Shown here: piece after piece, positions 1 through 9,062 of the stretch
Position numbering within the stretch: position 1 is the stretch's first letter
Layout: every line of letters begins with the position of its first letter
Assembly: GCA_009926935.1 (NCBI GenBank)
Contig: RFNZ01000012.1
Location: 1-60,831 of the forward strand
Source: Pseudomonadota bacterium
GTDB taxonomy: Bacteria > Pseudomonadota > Alphaproteobacteria > Micavibrionales > UBA1664
DNA length: 60,831 bases
Reading direction: 5' to 3'
Notes under the pieces: model-generated
What the model was told of the DNA's origin: nothing
Seen by the model: only the letters and a program-made list of their open reading frames with translations
Databases searched by the model: none
Made by a program: the position numbers and the translations under genes

Positions 1-22
1 AGCCGCCCTAGGGCGGCTTTTT
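1..22 (+). terminator. Rho-independent terminator of an upstream gene
   Basis: An 8-bp GC-rich inverted repeat (AGCCGCCC, two-base centre, GGGCGGCT) is followed by a T-run. The gene it ends lies to the left of the window, and the stem may begin before base 1. Confidence 0.75.
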
Positions 23-60
23 GCATACTTGGGTAATCATAATCGTTGCTGCGTCATTAT

Positions 61-75
61 TTAACTTTTTCTTAA
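61..75 (+). promoter_or_regulatory. CtrA-type box (TTAA-N7-TTAA)
   Basis: TTAA at 61-64 and TTAA at 72-75 are separated by exactly 7 bases, the spacing of the full CtrA recognition motif of alphaproteobacteria. It lies 66 bases upstream of the chemoreceptor ATG. CtrA commonly controls motility and chemotaxis genes in this class, so the site fits its gene. The match is by pattern only and no -10/-35 was assigned. Confidence 0.5.
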
Positions 76-140
76 AAGTGATTTGCGTCAATATGAGGAG
101 GCGCGACATTCTGACGCACTCTTAGAAAAAGGGCTCCTCG

Positions 141-1811
141 ATGATTAGAACGAAAATCGTATTCCTCAGTCTGTTTTCCCTCCTCATGGTTATAGCAATG
201 GGCGCCTGCGCGTTTTGGACAAAACATGTATTAAGTGATGTGATCACCGAACAAAGCCTGAATTCCAAAGTTCTCGCCAACCACAGCGAAACGGACATGA
301 TGCATGATGGTATCCGCGGCGACGTGTTGCTCGCTCTCAAAGGAGCCATTGACGGTAGTGCCGAGACAGTTAGCAGCGCATCAGCCGATTTAAAAGACCA
401 CACGGAAAATATGACCACGCTGATCACGGCAAACGCAGAACTTGTTAAAAACGAAAAAATCAAGGAAGCACTGGCCGCAGCTGATGCTCCACTCAAGGAA
501 TATCTCTCAGAAGCCGCGAAAATCGTAGCCGCAGCCGAGGCCACCCCGACGGAGGCTCAAGGCATGTTCGGTGCCTTCATGAAAAAATTTGAGGCTCTGG
601 AAGAGAGCCTTGGAGCATTAAGCGACCTCATCGTGACGGAAATCGAAGCATCTGAACAACGTTCGATCGAAGTTCAGGATCGTATGAACAAGCTGCTCAT
701 CCTATTCGCCGCCCTCAACGTTCTCGTCACGTTGTTCACGCTTGTTAAAACACAAACATGGCTGATCAATCCGGTCAACGCCATGATTAAAACAATGGAA
801 ACCCTCGCTTCAGGCAATAATTCAGTCGAAGTCAAAGGGATGGACAGGCGCGATGAAATTGGTGCCATGGCCAAAACAGTTAATACATTCAAGGAAAACG
901 CTCTACAGATCGAAAAAATGAACACGGAGCAGGAAGAACTAAAGCGCCGCGCCGAAGCCGAAAAACGTCAGGCCATGCAAAATCTGGCCAATAGCTTTGA
1001 TAGTCGGGTCGGTAGCGTTATTCGCACCCTGACATCAGCCGCCGAAGGCATGACTATGACCGCCCAGCAGATGAAAAAGGCATCGGATCAAACGGCGCAG
1101 ATAAGCTCCATGGTCGCAGCCTCTGCAACGCAGGCCGATAGCAACGTCCAGACGGTAGCCTCAGCTGCCGAGGAACTCGCGGCTTCTTCATCCGAGATCG
1201 CCCGTCAGATCGACAGCGTAGCCAAAAAAGCAAACATGGCGGCAGCGGATGCGCAGGCAACAAGCGCCTCTGTACAGGAACTGGTAAGTCTGGCCGAAGG
1301 CATTGGCGAGGTTATCGGCACCATCAAAGATATCGCCGATCAAACAAACCTCCTCGCCCTCAACGCCACAATCGAGGCCGCAAGGGCCGGCGAAGCCGGA
1401 AAAGGCTTTGCCGTTGTGGCTGACGAAGTTAAAAAACTCGCAAACGAAACCGGACAAAGGACGGAGGAAATCGACGCCCGCGTCACGCGCATTCAAGACG
1501 CCATCAACAATGCCGTTCAAGCCATGCAGAAGATCATCGACAACGTCCAGCAGATCGACAGCGCGACCACATCAGTGGCTGGTGCGGTTGAAGAACAGAA
1601 CGCAGCAACAGCCGAAATCGGTCGCAACGTGACCGAGGCTTCAACCGGCACACAGCAGGTTTCCAGTTCTATTGTCCAGGTCCAGGAAAACGCCGCTCAA
1701 ACCGGACAATCCGCCAACATGGTTCTGGATGCCGCAAGCGATCTCAAGAGCCAGTCCGAGGTCCTGCAGACGGAAGTTTCAAACTTCCTGCAGGAAATCC
1801 GCGCAGCATAA
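141..1811 (+). CDS. Methyl-accepting chemotaxis protein
   Basis: A 556-residue transmembrane chemoreceptor that would signal to CheA/CheW. The N-terminus has a membrane segment (about 7-29), then a periplasmic sensing region of about 150 residues rich in alanine and glutamate. A second membrane segment (about 184-205) is followed by a HAMP domain with the usual P and DEIG positions ([17 protein letters not shown], about 237-253). The long coiled-coil signalling domain carries the conserved hairpin tip ([18 protein letters not shown], about 401-418). No CheB/CheR pentapeptide is seen at the C-terminus. It is monocistronic, bounded by a bidirectional terminator downstream and a CtrA-type box upstream. 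The ligand cannot be inferred. Confidence 0.95.
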   Translation: MIRTKIVFLSLFSLLMVIAMGACAFWTKHVLSDVITEQSLNSKVLANHSETDMMHDGIRGDVLLALKGAIDGSAETVSSASADLKDHTENMTTLITANAELVKNEKIKEALAAADAPLKEYLSEAAKIVAAAEATPTEAQGMFGAFMKKFEALEESLGALSDLIVTEIEASEQRSIEVQDRMNKLLILFAALNVLVTLFTLVKTQTWLINPVNAMIKTMETLASGNNSVEVKGMDRRDEIGAMAKTVNTFKENALQIEKMNTEQEELKRRAEAEKRQAMQNLANSFDSRVGSVIRTLTSAAEGMTMTAQQMKKASDQTAQISSMVAASATQADSNVQTVASAAEELAASSSEIARQIDSVAKKANMAAADAQATSASVQELVSLAEGIGEVIGTIKDIADQTNLLALNATIEAARAGEAGKGFAVVADEVKKLANETGQRTEEIDARVTRIQDAINNAVQAMQKIIDNVQQIDSATTSVAGAVEEQNAATAEIGRNVTEASTGTQQVSSSIVQVQENAAQTGQSANMVLDAASDLKSQSEVLQTEVSNFLQEIRAA

Positions 1812-1825
1812 AAAACCATCCATGT

Positions 1826-1856
1826 AAAAAAACCTGCCGAGATGGCAGGTTTTTTT
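1826..1856. terminator. Bidirectional terminator between chemoreceptor and uracil-DNA glycosylase genes
   Basis: The stem AACCTGCC/GGCAGGTT (1831-1838 and 1844-1851) has a 5-base loop and is flanked by an A-run and a T-run. It can therefore end transcription from both convergent genes. Confidence 0.8.
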
Positions 1857-2496
1857 ATGGCTTAAGAGAAATGCAAACCCGCATCACCTCTTCAAACATC
1901 GCCTCAGTCAGCCGACCGGTATTGGTGTTGTAACGCGAGCAGTGATACGTATCGACAAGCTTGAGACCGTTTGGCAACAAATGAACACGCCCATGTACAA
2001 AGGGATAAGCCGAAAGCTTAAGACCAAATGCCCGCAACACGGCATCATGGGCAATCTTCCCCTGAACCAGCAAAACCTTAAGCTGAGGTAGCCCCTCAAA
2101 CTCTCCCTTCAAAAAGGGTCTGCAACAGGCGGCCTCCTCAGGTAACGGTTTGTTTTCAGGTGGCACACAACGCACAACATTGGTAATCCGGCAGCCGATA
2201 AGGGTCAGCCCGTCATCCGGGCGTTCCTGATACTCTCCGCGCGCAAGGCCAAGCTTAAGCAGCGTCCCGTAAAGTAAATCACCAGCCCAGTCGCCCGTAA
2301 AAGGCCTCCCCGTAAAATTGGCACCTCTCAACCCCGGCGCCATACCCACAACCAGCAACCACGCATCCAAAGGCCCGAACGAAGGCACAGGCGCATTAAA
2401 TTTATCAGGGAAAGCCTTGCGATTGGCTGTCCGGTACGCCAATAGGCGTGGGCAGAGGCTGCAATCGGAATCAGGTTGGGGAAGCGTGAGTGACAT
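1855..2496 (-). CDS. Uracil-DNA glycosylase, family 5-like (UdgB type)
   Basis: A 213-residue base-excision repair enzyme that would remove uracil, and possibly other deaminated bases, from DNA. Near the N-terminus are cysteines in CSLCPRL that suit the iron-sulfur ligand set of family 4/5 UDGs. They are followed by the [19 protein letters not shown] block typical of family 5. The C-terminal region keeps the HGR...[11 protein letters not shown] pattern that contacts DNA. I chose the ATG at 2496 (MSLTLPQ...). An upstream GTG at 2541 would add 15 unconserved residues. It is divergent from rpoZ. Confidence 0.88.
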   Translation of the reverse strand: MSLTLPQPDSDCSLCPRLLAYRTANRKAFPDKFNAPVPSFGPLDAWLLVVGMAPGLRGANFTGRPFTGDWAGDLLYGTLLKLGLARGEYQERPDDGLTLIGCRITNVVRCVPPENKPLPEEAACCRPFLKGEFEGLPQLKVLLVQGKIAHDAVLRAFGLKLSAYPFVHGRVHLLPNGLKLVDTYHCSRYNTNTGRLTEAMFEEVMRVCISLKP

Positions 2497-2549
2497 CAGG
2501 CGGTGATACAAGCAACCCGTTGATTTGTCGAGCCTTCTCACAAAAATGC

Positions 2550-2578
2550 TTGCCCTTTTCGATAGATGCCTCTAGAAA
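2550..2578 (+). promoter_or_regulatory. Candidate rpoZ promoter
   Basis: TTGCCC (2550-2555) and TAGAAA (2573-2578) lie 17 bases apart, 31 bases before the rpoZ ATG and in the gap between divergent genes. Each hexamer is only a partial match to the sigma-70 consensus, so this is a tentative call. Confidence 0.3.
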
Positions 2579-2609
2579 TGCGGCATCAATCGCAAAACCG
2601 AGGACAAAA

Positions 2610-3005
2610 ATGGCCCGCGTAACCGTTGAAGACTGCATCCTTGAAATTCCTAACCGCTTCGAGCTCGTTATGCTCGCAGCTCAGCGCGCCCGCCAGATCG
2701 GCACAGGCGCAGCCCTTACACTCGACCGTGACAACGATAAAAACCCGGTCGTAGCCTTGCGTGAGATTGCTGAGAAAACCGTCCAGCAAGACTCCCTGAA
2801 GGAAGACCTCACAACGTCTTACCAGAAAGTGCACCTCAACGACGATGACGAGCCAAATCTGGCCGAACTCATGGACGCCGAGGAAAAAGCTCTGGCCGAT
2901 CGCGCCCATCTTGGTATGGAAGCCGGTATGGATACCGCCGATGACGATGAAGACGAGGCCGATGACCTCGAAAGCCTCGCCGGCATCTCCGAAGACGAGG
3001 AATAA
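2610..3005 (+). CDS. rpoZ: DNA-directed RNA polymerase omega subunit
   Basis: A 131-residue protein whose first 60 residues match omega ([20 protein letters not shown], then [12 protein letters not shown] and the VVALREIAE core). Omega helps assemble beta' and in many bacteria forms part of a ppGpp site. The C-terminal 45 residues are strongly acidic (runs of D and E), as in alphaproteobacterial omegas. The start is the ATG preceded by GAGGA. An open frame continues upstream but has no omega similarity. Its place just ahead of rsh is the usual arrangement. Confidence 0.95.
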   Translation: MARVTVEDCILEIPNRFELVMLAAQRARQIGTGAALTLDRDNDKNPVVALREIAEKTVQQDSLKEDLTTSYQKVHLNDDDEPNLAELMDAEEKALADRAHLGMEAGMDTADDDEDEADDLESLAGISEDEE

Positions 3006-3033
3006 CCTCCTTTTAACTGTTTCATAGTAACAA

Positions 3034-3068
3034 AGGGCCGATAGGATTTCCTACGGCCCTTTTGTTTT
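3034..3068 (+). terminator. Terminator after rpoZ
   Basis: AGGGCCG (3034-3040) pairs with CGGCCCT (3054-3060), with a further short inner stem, and TTTTGTTTT follows. It lies between rpoZ and rsh, so rsh probably has some independent transcription or depends on readthrough. Confidence 0.75.
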
Positions 3069-3087
3069 GTTAGACTGTTACGAAGAT

Positions 3088-5298
3088 ATGCTACAGACCC
3101 ACGCACCAGACGCTGGAAAACCGCAACAGGTACCGATTGTCCCCGAGGTTGAGCAAGCCCTGCTCGACAAACTCAGGGGTTACATGGGTGCGCCCGAAAT
3201 ACAGCGCGTTGAAAAGGCGATTGAATACGCAAGAACAAAGCACGCAAGCCAGACGCGTTCCTCAGGCGAACCCTATTACACCCATCCGGTTGAAGTTTCG
3301 GCCATTCTTGCGGATATGCATCTTGATATGGCCTCGGTCCTGACAGCCATACTTCACGATACCGTTGAAGATACCGACGCTACACTTGAAGACGTCGAAA
3401 AAAATTTCGGGGCCGATGTCGCCCAGCTTGTAGACGGTGTTTCAAAACTCTCGAAAATCGAGAGCAAAACCGTTGAGGGAAAACAGGCTGAAAATTTCAG
3501 AAAACTCGTACTGGCCATGTCGGAGGATATCCGCGTACTTCTGGTCAAACTGGCAGATCGCCTGCACAACATGCGCACGCTGCACTATGTCCAGAAAATC
3601 GAAAAACGTCAGCGTATCGCAGCCGAAACCTTGGAGATATACGCCCCACTGGCCGAACGCATTGGTATCCATGCCGTTAAAGAGGAGCTTGAAGATTTAT
3701 CCTTCGGCCACCTCAAACCGGAGGCGCGGGAGAGTATTACGGCCCGATTGTCCTTCCTGAGATCCGAGGGCAGTGATGTCGTCAGCGACATCATTACAAA
3801 CCTAAATGCGGTGCTGAAAGACGCCGGTATCAACGCCGAAATCACGGGCCGTGAAAAAACGCGCTATTCCATCTGGAAAAAGATGCAGCGCAAAAACGTG
3901 GCCTTTGAACAATTGTCCGATATCATGGCTTTCCGTGTCGTGGTCTCGACGGTAGCCGAGTGCTACCACGTACTTGGCGTCATTCATTCGGCTTTTCCGA
4001 CCGTGCCCGGGCGTTTTAAGGATTATATCTCGACCCCAAAACCAAACGGATACAAGTCCATTCACACAACGGTTCTGGGGCCTCACAACCAGCGCATCGA
4101 AATCCAGATCCGTACCAAAGAAATGCACGAAGAGGCGGATTTAGGGGTGGCCGCACACTGGGCCTATAAAAACGGGCGCGCTCCTTCTACTGAAGATGTC
4201 AAAAAATTCCGCTGGCTGCGCGATCTTCTGGATATTCTGGACGCTGAAAAAAAACCCGAGGATTTCCTCGAAAACACAAAGCTCTCCCTGTTTCAGGACA
4301 TGGTGTATTGCTTTACGCCAAAGGGCGACGTGATCGAGCTGCCCAACGGCGCAACACCGATAGATTTCGCATACGCCATCCACTCAAACGTCGGCGACCG
4401 TACGGTTTCCGGCAAAATCAACGGCCGTATTGCTCCGCTGAACACGAAATTGCAGAACGGTGACCAGGTCGAAATCCTGACTCAAAAAAACCAGACCCCA
4501 AGCGCCACATGGGAACGCTTCGTCGTCACCGGCAAAGCCAAATCACACATCCGTCGTTTTATACGGCTCCAGCAACGTGACCAGTTTATTCAGCTTGGCC
4601 GCGCCATGATTCAGAAAATCTTTAAGGCCGAGGGTTACGATTACAACGATAAAGCCCTCCAGCCCATCGTTGGCCAGTTTAAAACAGAAAATCTTGACGA
4701 CGTATTCGTAGGCATCGGGCAGGGCAATCTGGCCGCACGCGAGATTTTCAAAATCCTCTTCCCAAGTCACCGCAGCGAGCCTCAGGCCCCTCAAAAGAAA
4801 ACGCAGATCGGCGACCCCTTTGAGAAAGCCAAAAAAAGCGGCACGGCCCTCCCCATCAAAGGGCTTATCCCCGGCATGGCCGTCCACTACGCGCGCTGTT
4901 GCCACCCCCTGCCGGGAGACAGGATCGTCGGCATCGTAACGACAGGCAAAGGCGTTGCCGTTCACACGATTGATTGTGAAACCCTTGAAACTTTCGCTGA
5001 TACACCTGAACGCTGGCTCGACGTATCTTGGAACGACGGATCGGAGACGCAGGAGGCTCAGGTAGGCCGCCTCAACATCACAATTACAAATGAACCAGGG
5101 TCCCTAGCAACGCTTTCGACCGTCATCGCAAAAAACAGCGGCAATATTACGAACCTCAAAATCACCAACCGCTCGACGGATTTCTGGGATATGTTCGTAG
5201 ATGTGGGCGTGAAGGATACAAAACACCTCAACAACGTGGTGGCAGCCCTGCGCGCCACATCCTGCGTCCTGTCAGTCGAACGGGCACGCGGGCGATAA
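3088..5298 (+). CDS. rsh: Bifunctional (p)ppGpp synthetase/hydrolase Rsh (RelA/SpoT family)
   Basis: A 736-residue stringent-response enzyme that makes and degrades (p)ppGpp. The hydrolase HD domain is intact (HDTVEDT, about residue 92). The synthetase domain has GREKTRYSIWKKM, the D in SDIMAFRVV and the RFKDYISTPKPNGYKSIHT block. The EIQIRT...HWAYK signature follows, then a TGS domain (CFTPKGDVIELPNGATPIDFAYAIHS), a conserved Cys region (HYARCCHPLPGD) and a C-terminal ACT domain. Both active centres look complete, so it should be the single bifunctional Rsh of alphaproteobacteria. I used the ATG at 3088; a TTG at 3067 lies in the T-tract of the preceding terminator. Confidence 0.95.
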   Translation: MLQTHAPDAGKPQQVPIVPEVEQALLDKLRGYMGAPEIQRVEKAIEYARTKHASQTRSSGEPYYTHPVEVSAILADMHLDMASVLTAILHDTVEDTDATLEDVEKNFGADVAQLVDGVSKLSKIESKTVEGKQAENFRKLVLAMSEDIRVLLVKLADRLHNMRTLHYVQKIEKRQRIAAETLEIYAPLAERIGIHAVKEELEDLSFGHLKPEARESITARLSFLRSEGSDVVSDIITNLNAVLKDAGINAEITGREKTRYSIWKKMQRKNVAFEQLSDIMAFRVVVSTVAECYHVLGVIHSAFPTVPGRFKDYISTPKPNGYKSIHTTVLGPHNQRIEIQIRTKEMHEEADLGVAAHWAYKNGRAPSTEDVKKFRWLRDLLDILDAEKKPEDFLENTKLSLFQDMVYCFTPKGDVIELPNGATPIDFAYAIHSNVGDRTVSGKINGRIAPLNTKLQNGDQVEILTQKNQTPSATWERFVVTGKAKSHIRRFIRLQQRDQFIQLGRAMIQKIFKAEGYDYNDKALQPIVGQFKTENLDDVFVGIGQGNLAAREIFKILFPSHRSEPQAPQKKTQIGDPFEKAKKSGTALPIKGLIPGMAVHYARCCHPLPGDRIVGIVTTGKGVAVHTIDCETLETFADTPERWLDVSWNDGSETQEAQVGRLNITITNEPGSLATLSTVIAKNSGNITNLKITNRSTDFWDMFVDVGVKDTKHLNNVVAALRATSCVLSVERARGR

Positions 5299-5301
5299 AA
5301 A

Positions 5302-5327
5302 AAGCGCCCCAAAGGGCGCTTTTTTGT
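5302..5327. terminator. Terminator after rsh
   Basis: AGCGCCC (5303-5309) and GGGCGCT (5314-5320) form a stem with A-run before and T-run after. It could also serve the small minus-strand gene at 5343-5465. Confidence 0.85.
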
Positions 5328-5342
5328 TTTATTTCAAATCCA

Positions 5343-5465
5343 TCAATGCATGCCAAGCGGCACAAGAGGCAGGTAGCTGCGCTCAAGCAGTCGCGCTACA
5401 TGAATCTGGATTTCTTTGATGCTACGCTGTCGACGGGCTGGGAGTTTTTTTGATTTGCGTTTCAT
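5343..5465 (-). CDS. Putative 40-residue basic small protein
   Basis: An ATG-started frame of 40 residues beginning MKRKSKKLPARRQRSIKEIQ. A clear ribosome site (AAGGACA) lies 7 bases before the ATG, and the shared terminator of rsh lies just past the stop. The first 15 residues are strongly basic. The remainder could form an amphipathic helix (IQIHVARLLERSYLPLVPLG). I do not recognise it. The ribosome site, the terminator and the otherwise empty 270-base gap argue that it is real, but no homologue comparison was possible. Confidence 0.5.
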   Translation of the reverse strand: MKRKSKKLPARRQRSIKEIQIHVARLLERSYLPLVPLGMH

Positions 5466-5561
5466 GACAGTTGTCCTTTTCCTACGTTGTATCGGACTTC
5501 CATCGTACGACTACGCGCCCTAACAGCTTGTTAAAGTTATAAAAAATTTTAGATATCTACT

Positions 5562-5590
5562 TTGACCGGAAGCGGTTTTTAAAGCATAGT
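5562..5590 (+). promoter_or_regulatory. Candidate promoter of the DUF2062-acpS operon, possibly leaderless
   Basis: TTGACC (5562-5567) and CATAGT (5585-5590) are 17 bases apart. The DUF2062 ATG begins 6 bases after the -10-like element and no Shine-Dalgarno sequence is visible, so the transcript would be nearly leaderless. The -10 is weak. Confidence 0.35.
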
Positions 5591-5596
5591 AGCACC

Positions 5597-6115
5597 ATGT
5601 TTAAAAGCAAAAAAAAGCGCAATATTTCCTTTTATATCAAGGAAATATGCTGGCCCTCGATGGGGTGGAAACGCGCCGCTCGTTATGTAGCCCTGCGTGT
5701 CATGCGACTCTCGGTCGCATCAAACGCAGTGCCGCGTGGTTTTGCTTGCGGGATAACGGCTTCGTTTTTTCCTGTTCTGGGCACGCACGCACTTATTGCA
5801 GCCGCCATGGCTTTTGTTATCAGGGCCAACGCTGTAGCCGCCGTTTTAGGTACGCTCGTTTTTCCACCCATTATTCTACCGATCATATTTTCGTTTGATT
5901 TTTTGGTCGGAAAAAACTTTTTGCAGTGGACAGGCTTGTACATTACCCCCGCTCACGCAGGCAGCACCACAACCCTGGAAAACATAGAAGGCTTCATGAT
6001 ACCCGCAACAGCAGGAGCAATCTTGCTGATGCTGGCCGTTTGGCCGTTATCGTATTTCGCAACAAAAAAAGCGATCGATCTTTTTCGCCAACATAGGCAA
6101 AAGGTGCGACCATGA
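5597..6115 (+). CDS. DUF2062 family membrane protein
   Basis: A 172-residue inner-membrane protein. The motif SxxxxAxGFAxGxxxxFxPxxGTH (here VPRGFACGITASFFPVLGTH) is diagnostic for DUF2062. It is followed by hydrophobic stretches around residues 68-105 and 133-158, consistent with three or four membrane segments. The stop overlaps the acpS start by 4 bases (ATGA), so the two are translationally coupled. Its molecular role is unknown. The location in an envelope/lipid operon with acpS and lepB is common in this class. Confidence 0.85.
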   Translation: MFKSKKKRNISFYIKEICWPSMGWKRAARYVALRVMRLSVASNAVPRGFACGITASFFPVLGTHALIAAAMAFVIRANAVAAVLGTLVFPPIILPIIFSFDFLVGKNFLQWTGLYITPAHAGSTTTLENIEGFMIPATAGAILLMLAVWPLSYFATKKAIDLFRQHRQKVRP

Positions 6116-6519
6116 TCATCGGGATTGGTGAAGATACCTGCGATATCCGCCGCATTGAAAAAGCGCTGAAGCGCCACGGGCAGCGCTTCATGGATCGCTG
6201 CTTTACCCCTGAGGAACAAGCAAAAGCCGCACGTCGCAAAAGTGCCCGGGAACCGGCCTCAACTCTGGCCAAGCGCTTTGCCGCAAAGGAGGCCTGCGCA
6301 AAAGCCCTTGGAACCGGCTTTAACATGGGCGTTTCCTTCAGATCGATCGGCGTTGTAAACGCTCCTTCCGGCGCACCGGCACTGGTACTAGCCGAAGGCA
6401 CGCTAAAACAGCTGCAAACCCTGACCCCGGCTGGCAAAACAGTAAAAATACACGTAACTTTGGGGGATGAATACCCTTACGCCAAAGCGCTCGTCATCAT
6501 AGAATGCCTTGACGCCTGA
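6112..6519 (+). CDS. acpS: Holo-[acyl-carrier-protein] synthase
   Basis: A 135-residue enzyme that transfers 4'-phosphopantetheine from CoA to apo-ACP, activating fatty-acid synthesis. It starts with IIGIGEDTCDIRRIEKAL, where the Asp is the metal ligand in GxDxxxxxR. It continues with RFAAKEACAKALGTG, the KxAxxKA block with the second metal-binding Glu. Length is normal. It is coupled to the upstream gene by an ATGA overlap and followed 38 bases later by lepB. Confidence 0.95.
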   Translation: MIIGIGEDTCDIRRIEKALKRHGQRFMDRCFTPEEQAKAARRKSAREPASTLAKRFAAKEACAKALGTGFNMGVSFRSIGVVNAPSGAPALVLAEGTLKQLQTLTPAGKTVKIHVTLGDEYPYAKALVIIECLDA

Positions 6520-6557
6520 GGCCAAACCGCCAAGGATATCGCCCTTAAGGAAAAAAA

Positions 6558-7343
6558 ATGGCCGAAGAAACAACATCCCCCTCAGAAACCAGCGATAGCG
6601 TATTTAAAAAATCCGCCGAAAAAGAGTGGATGGAGCTTTTTTCAACGGCCTTCTGGGCGATTGCCGTAGCGCTCGTCATCCGTACGTTTTTGTTTGAGCC
6701 TTTCAATATCCCTTCAGGCTCAATGAAACCAAACCTTCTGGTTGGCGATTACCTGTTTGTTTCCAAATACTCTTACGGATACTCGCGCTATTCACTACCC
6801 TTTGGCTTGCCCCTCATTCAGGGCCGGGTTGCAGGCAGCATGCCTCAGCAAGGCGACGTGGCTGTTTTCAAACTCCCCTCCAACACGCGTACTGATTACA
6901 TTAAACGCGTCGTAGGGCTGCCCGGTGACCACATCCAAATGACGCGGGGCCGTCTTTATATAAACAAGAAACTCATACCAAGAGAGCCACTGGGCATGAT
7001 CATCGATCACGAGTCCGATGGCTCCGATACCGAAATGCAGGTGTTTGAGGAAACGCTCCCGAACGGCGTCAAACACATCATCTATGAAGAGGGCGATAAC
7101 GGCCCGCTTGACAACACTCGTGAATACATAGTGCCGGAAGGCCATTTCTTCATGATGGGTGACAACCGTGACAACTCGCAGGACAGCCGCGTTGAAGATC
7201 TCGTGGGTTTTGTTCCTTATGATCATTTCGTAGGCAAGGCCGAGCGCCTGTTTTTCTCGACCAATGGCAACGCCAAACTTTGGGAATTCTGGCGTTGGCC
7301 CACAACCGTACGTTACACAAGACTCCTCAAGGCCGTTGAATGA
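6558..7343 (+). CDS. lepB: Signal peptidase I
   Basis: A 261-residue membrane protease that cleaves signal peptides on the periplasmic face. One N-terminal membrane anchor (about 27-47) is followed by the catalytic serine in NIPSGSMKPNLLVGDY. The general-base lysine is in TDYIKRVVGLPGD. The C-terminal box GHFFMMGDNRDNSQDSR is intact. AAGGAAAAA lies before the ATG. The stop overlaps the rnc start by 4 bases. Confidence 0.96.
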   Translation: MAEETTSPSETSDSVFKKSAEKEWMELFSTAFWAIAVALVIRTFLFEPFNIPSGSMKPNLLVGDYLFVSKYSYGYSRYSLPFGLPLIQGRVAGSMPQQGDVAVFKLPSNTRTDYIKRVVGLPGDHIQMTRGRLYINKKLIPREPLGMIIDHESDGSDTEMQVFEETLPNGVKHIIYEEGDNGPLDNTREYIVPEGHFFMMGDNRDNSQDSRVEDLVGFVPYDHFVGKAERLFFSTNGNAKLWEFWRWPTTVRYTRLLKAVE

Positions 7344-8002
7344 AATCGCGTGACGACTTCCAGAAAAGGCTAGGCTACAGCTTCAAGAACGAAGTCCTTC
7401 TGGAATCCGCACTCACGCATGCTAGCGCAGGCGGCGAGGCCGACTACCAGCGCCTCGAATTTTTAGGTGACCGCGTGCTGGGGCTCATCGTAGCCGAATG
7501 CCTGTACGAACTTTTCCCGAACGAACCTGAGGGCGGGCTCTCCAAGCGCCACACCGCCCTCGTTCGGGGTGAAACACTCGCAAAGGCAGCAAGGTCAATT
7601 GACATCGGCAAAGCCATGGTCATTTCGGATTCCGAGGAAAGCGGCGGCGGCCGTGTTAATACCAACATCCTTTCGGATATCATGGAAGCCGTTATAGGCG
7701 CCGTATATCTTGATGGCGGGCTCGATGCCGCCCGAAAAATCTTGGCACCCTTGCTTGCTGACGAAATAAGCGCGCTTGCAACCCCGCCTCGTGATCCAAA
7801 AACCACATTGCAGGAATGGTCGCAGGCTCAGGGAATGGGATTGCCCGACTACGCCCTGATAGCGCGGGACGGGCCGGACCACGCGCCCGACTTCACCGTA
7901 ACCGTAACCATAAACGGCAAAACGGCCACCGCTAAAGGCGCTTCCAAACGGGCGGCTGAAAAAGCGGCAGCCCAGACCCTTATCGATGAGTTAGGTATAT
8001 AA
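7340..8002 (+). CDS. rnc: Ribonuclease III
   Basis: A 220-residue double-stranded-RNA endonuclease used in rRNA and mRNA processing. The RNase III signature RLEFLGDRVLGLIVAE holds the catalytic acidic residues, and a second acidic pair lies in SDIMEAVIGAVYLDGG. A C-terminal dsRBD (about 150-220) ends with ASKRAAEKAAAQTLIDEL. It is coupled to lepB (ATGA) and separated by one base from era, which matches the conserved lepB-rnc-era order. Confidence 0.96.
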   Translation: MKSRDDFQKRLGYSFKNEVLLESALTHASAGGEADYQRLEFLGDRVLGLIVAECLYELFPNEPEGGLSKRHTALVRGETLAKAARSIDIGKAMVISDSEESGGGRVNTNILSDIMEAVIGAVYLDGGLDAARKILAPLLADEISALATPPRDPKTTLQEWSQAQGMGLPDYALIARDGPDHAPDFTVTVTINGKTATAKGASKRAAEKAAAQTLIDELGI

Positions 8003-8003
8003 C

Positions 8004-8903
8004 ATGACAACGCGCTGCGGTTTTATTGCCCTGATCGGCGCCCCAAATGCGGGAAAATCCTGCCTCCTGAACGCACTGATTGGTGATAAAATCTCAATCG
8101 TAAGCCCCAAGGTTCAGACAACGCGCACAAGGGTACTGGGAATAGTCACAAAAAACGATGCGCAGGCGGTTTTCATTGATACGCCCGGTCTTTTTAAACC
8201 ACGCCGCCGCCTCGATCGCGCCATGGTGGCAGCAGCCCACGATGCCCGCGACGAGGCCGATATAGTGGCGGTCGTAGCCGATGCCGCCAGAAAAGACTGC
8301 CTGGAAACCGTCAAAAAAATTGTCTCGCGCATCCCCTCTGCCGACAAACGCAAGATCGCGCTGGTCCTTAATAAAGTCGATCTTATCGATCGTAAAAAGC
8401 TTCTGCCAATGGTGGCAGACCTCAATAAGTTTCATCCGTTTGCCGCAACCTTTATGGTGGCCGCAATCAAGAACGACGGCATAGAAGGTCTCGAAAAATG
8501 GATTTTCGAACAGCTGCCGGAAGGCCCTATGCACTATAATCCGGATACCGTAACCGATACGCCCGATGCCATACTTGCGGCCGAGATCACGCGCGAAAAG
8601 CTTTATCTCCGCCTTCACGAAGAGCTCCCCTACGGCCTTCATGTAATGACCGATAGTTTTGAAAAACGGGCGGACGGCAGCATCGAAATCCGTCAGACGA
8701 TCATTACAAACGAAGCACGTCACAAAGGCATGGTGATCGGTAAAGCCGGTGCAATGCTTAAGCTTGTCGGCAGTCTGACACGCGAGGAACTGCAACAGAT
8801 TTTCGATACGCGCATCCATCTTTTTCTGGATGTTGTAGTCAAGGATTCATGGGATGAGCGCGGTGAAGTGATTTCCGAAATGGGTCTCAACCCTGACGCC
8901 TGA
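8004..8903 (+). CDS. era: GTPase Era
   Basis: A 299-residue GTPase that binds 16S rRNA and helps mature the 30S subunit. The G motifs are GAPNAGKS (G1), the TT pair in KVQTTRTR (G2), DTPG (G3) and NKVD (G4). The C-terminal KH domain contains the GMVIGKAGAMLKLVG loop. It is the last gene of the lepB-rnc-era run. The usual recO is not downstream here; gcrA comes next after a 159-base gap. Confidence 0.96.
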   Translation: MTTRCGFIALIGAPNAGKSCLLNALIGDKISIVSPKVQTTRTRVLGIVTKNDAQAVFIDTPGLFKPRRRLDRAMVAAAHDARDEADIVAVVADAARKDCLETVKKIVSRIPSADKRKIALVLNKVDLIDRKKLLPMVADLNKFHPFAATFMVAAIKNDGIEGLEKWIFEQLPEGPMHYNPDTVTDTPDAILAAEITREKLYLRLHEELPYGLHVMTDSFEKRADGSIEIRQTIITNEARHKGMVIGKAGAMLKLVGSLTREELQQIFDTRIHLFLDVVVKDSWDERGEVISEMGLNPDA

Positions 8904-8961
8904 TTCCATTTCGATGTGGATAAGTGAACGCCCGACTCGAAGACCCGTTTGATAGCGAATC
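8902..8961. promoter_or_regulatory. Cluster of three GANTC (CcrM methylation) sites upstream of gcrA
   Basis: GATTC at 8902-8906, GACTC at 8934-8938 and GAATC at 8957-8961 fall in the gap between era and gcrA. CcrM methylates GANTC, and GcrA acts at promoters with methylated GANTC. The cluster could therefore couple gcrA transcription to replication or to autoregulation. No core promoter was assigned with confidence. Confidence 0.45.
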
Positions 8962-9062
8962 TGACTTTGCTAGTGTCAGTTCACTGCAATTGAAAACAAC
9001 TTCAGATCATCGCCAGTGCGATACGATCTCCAGCTTAATTGCTTTGGGGGAAAAGAATTTTC

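Noticed and set aside
3067..3087. TTG start for rsh
   Set aside because: It lies in the T-tract of the rpoZ terminator; the ATG at 3088 fits better.
8094..8819. 241-codon open frame antisense to era
   Set aside because: It lies wholly inside era on the other strand, with no ribosome site or family similarity.
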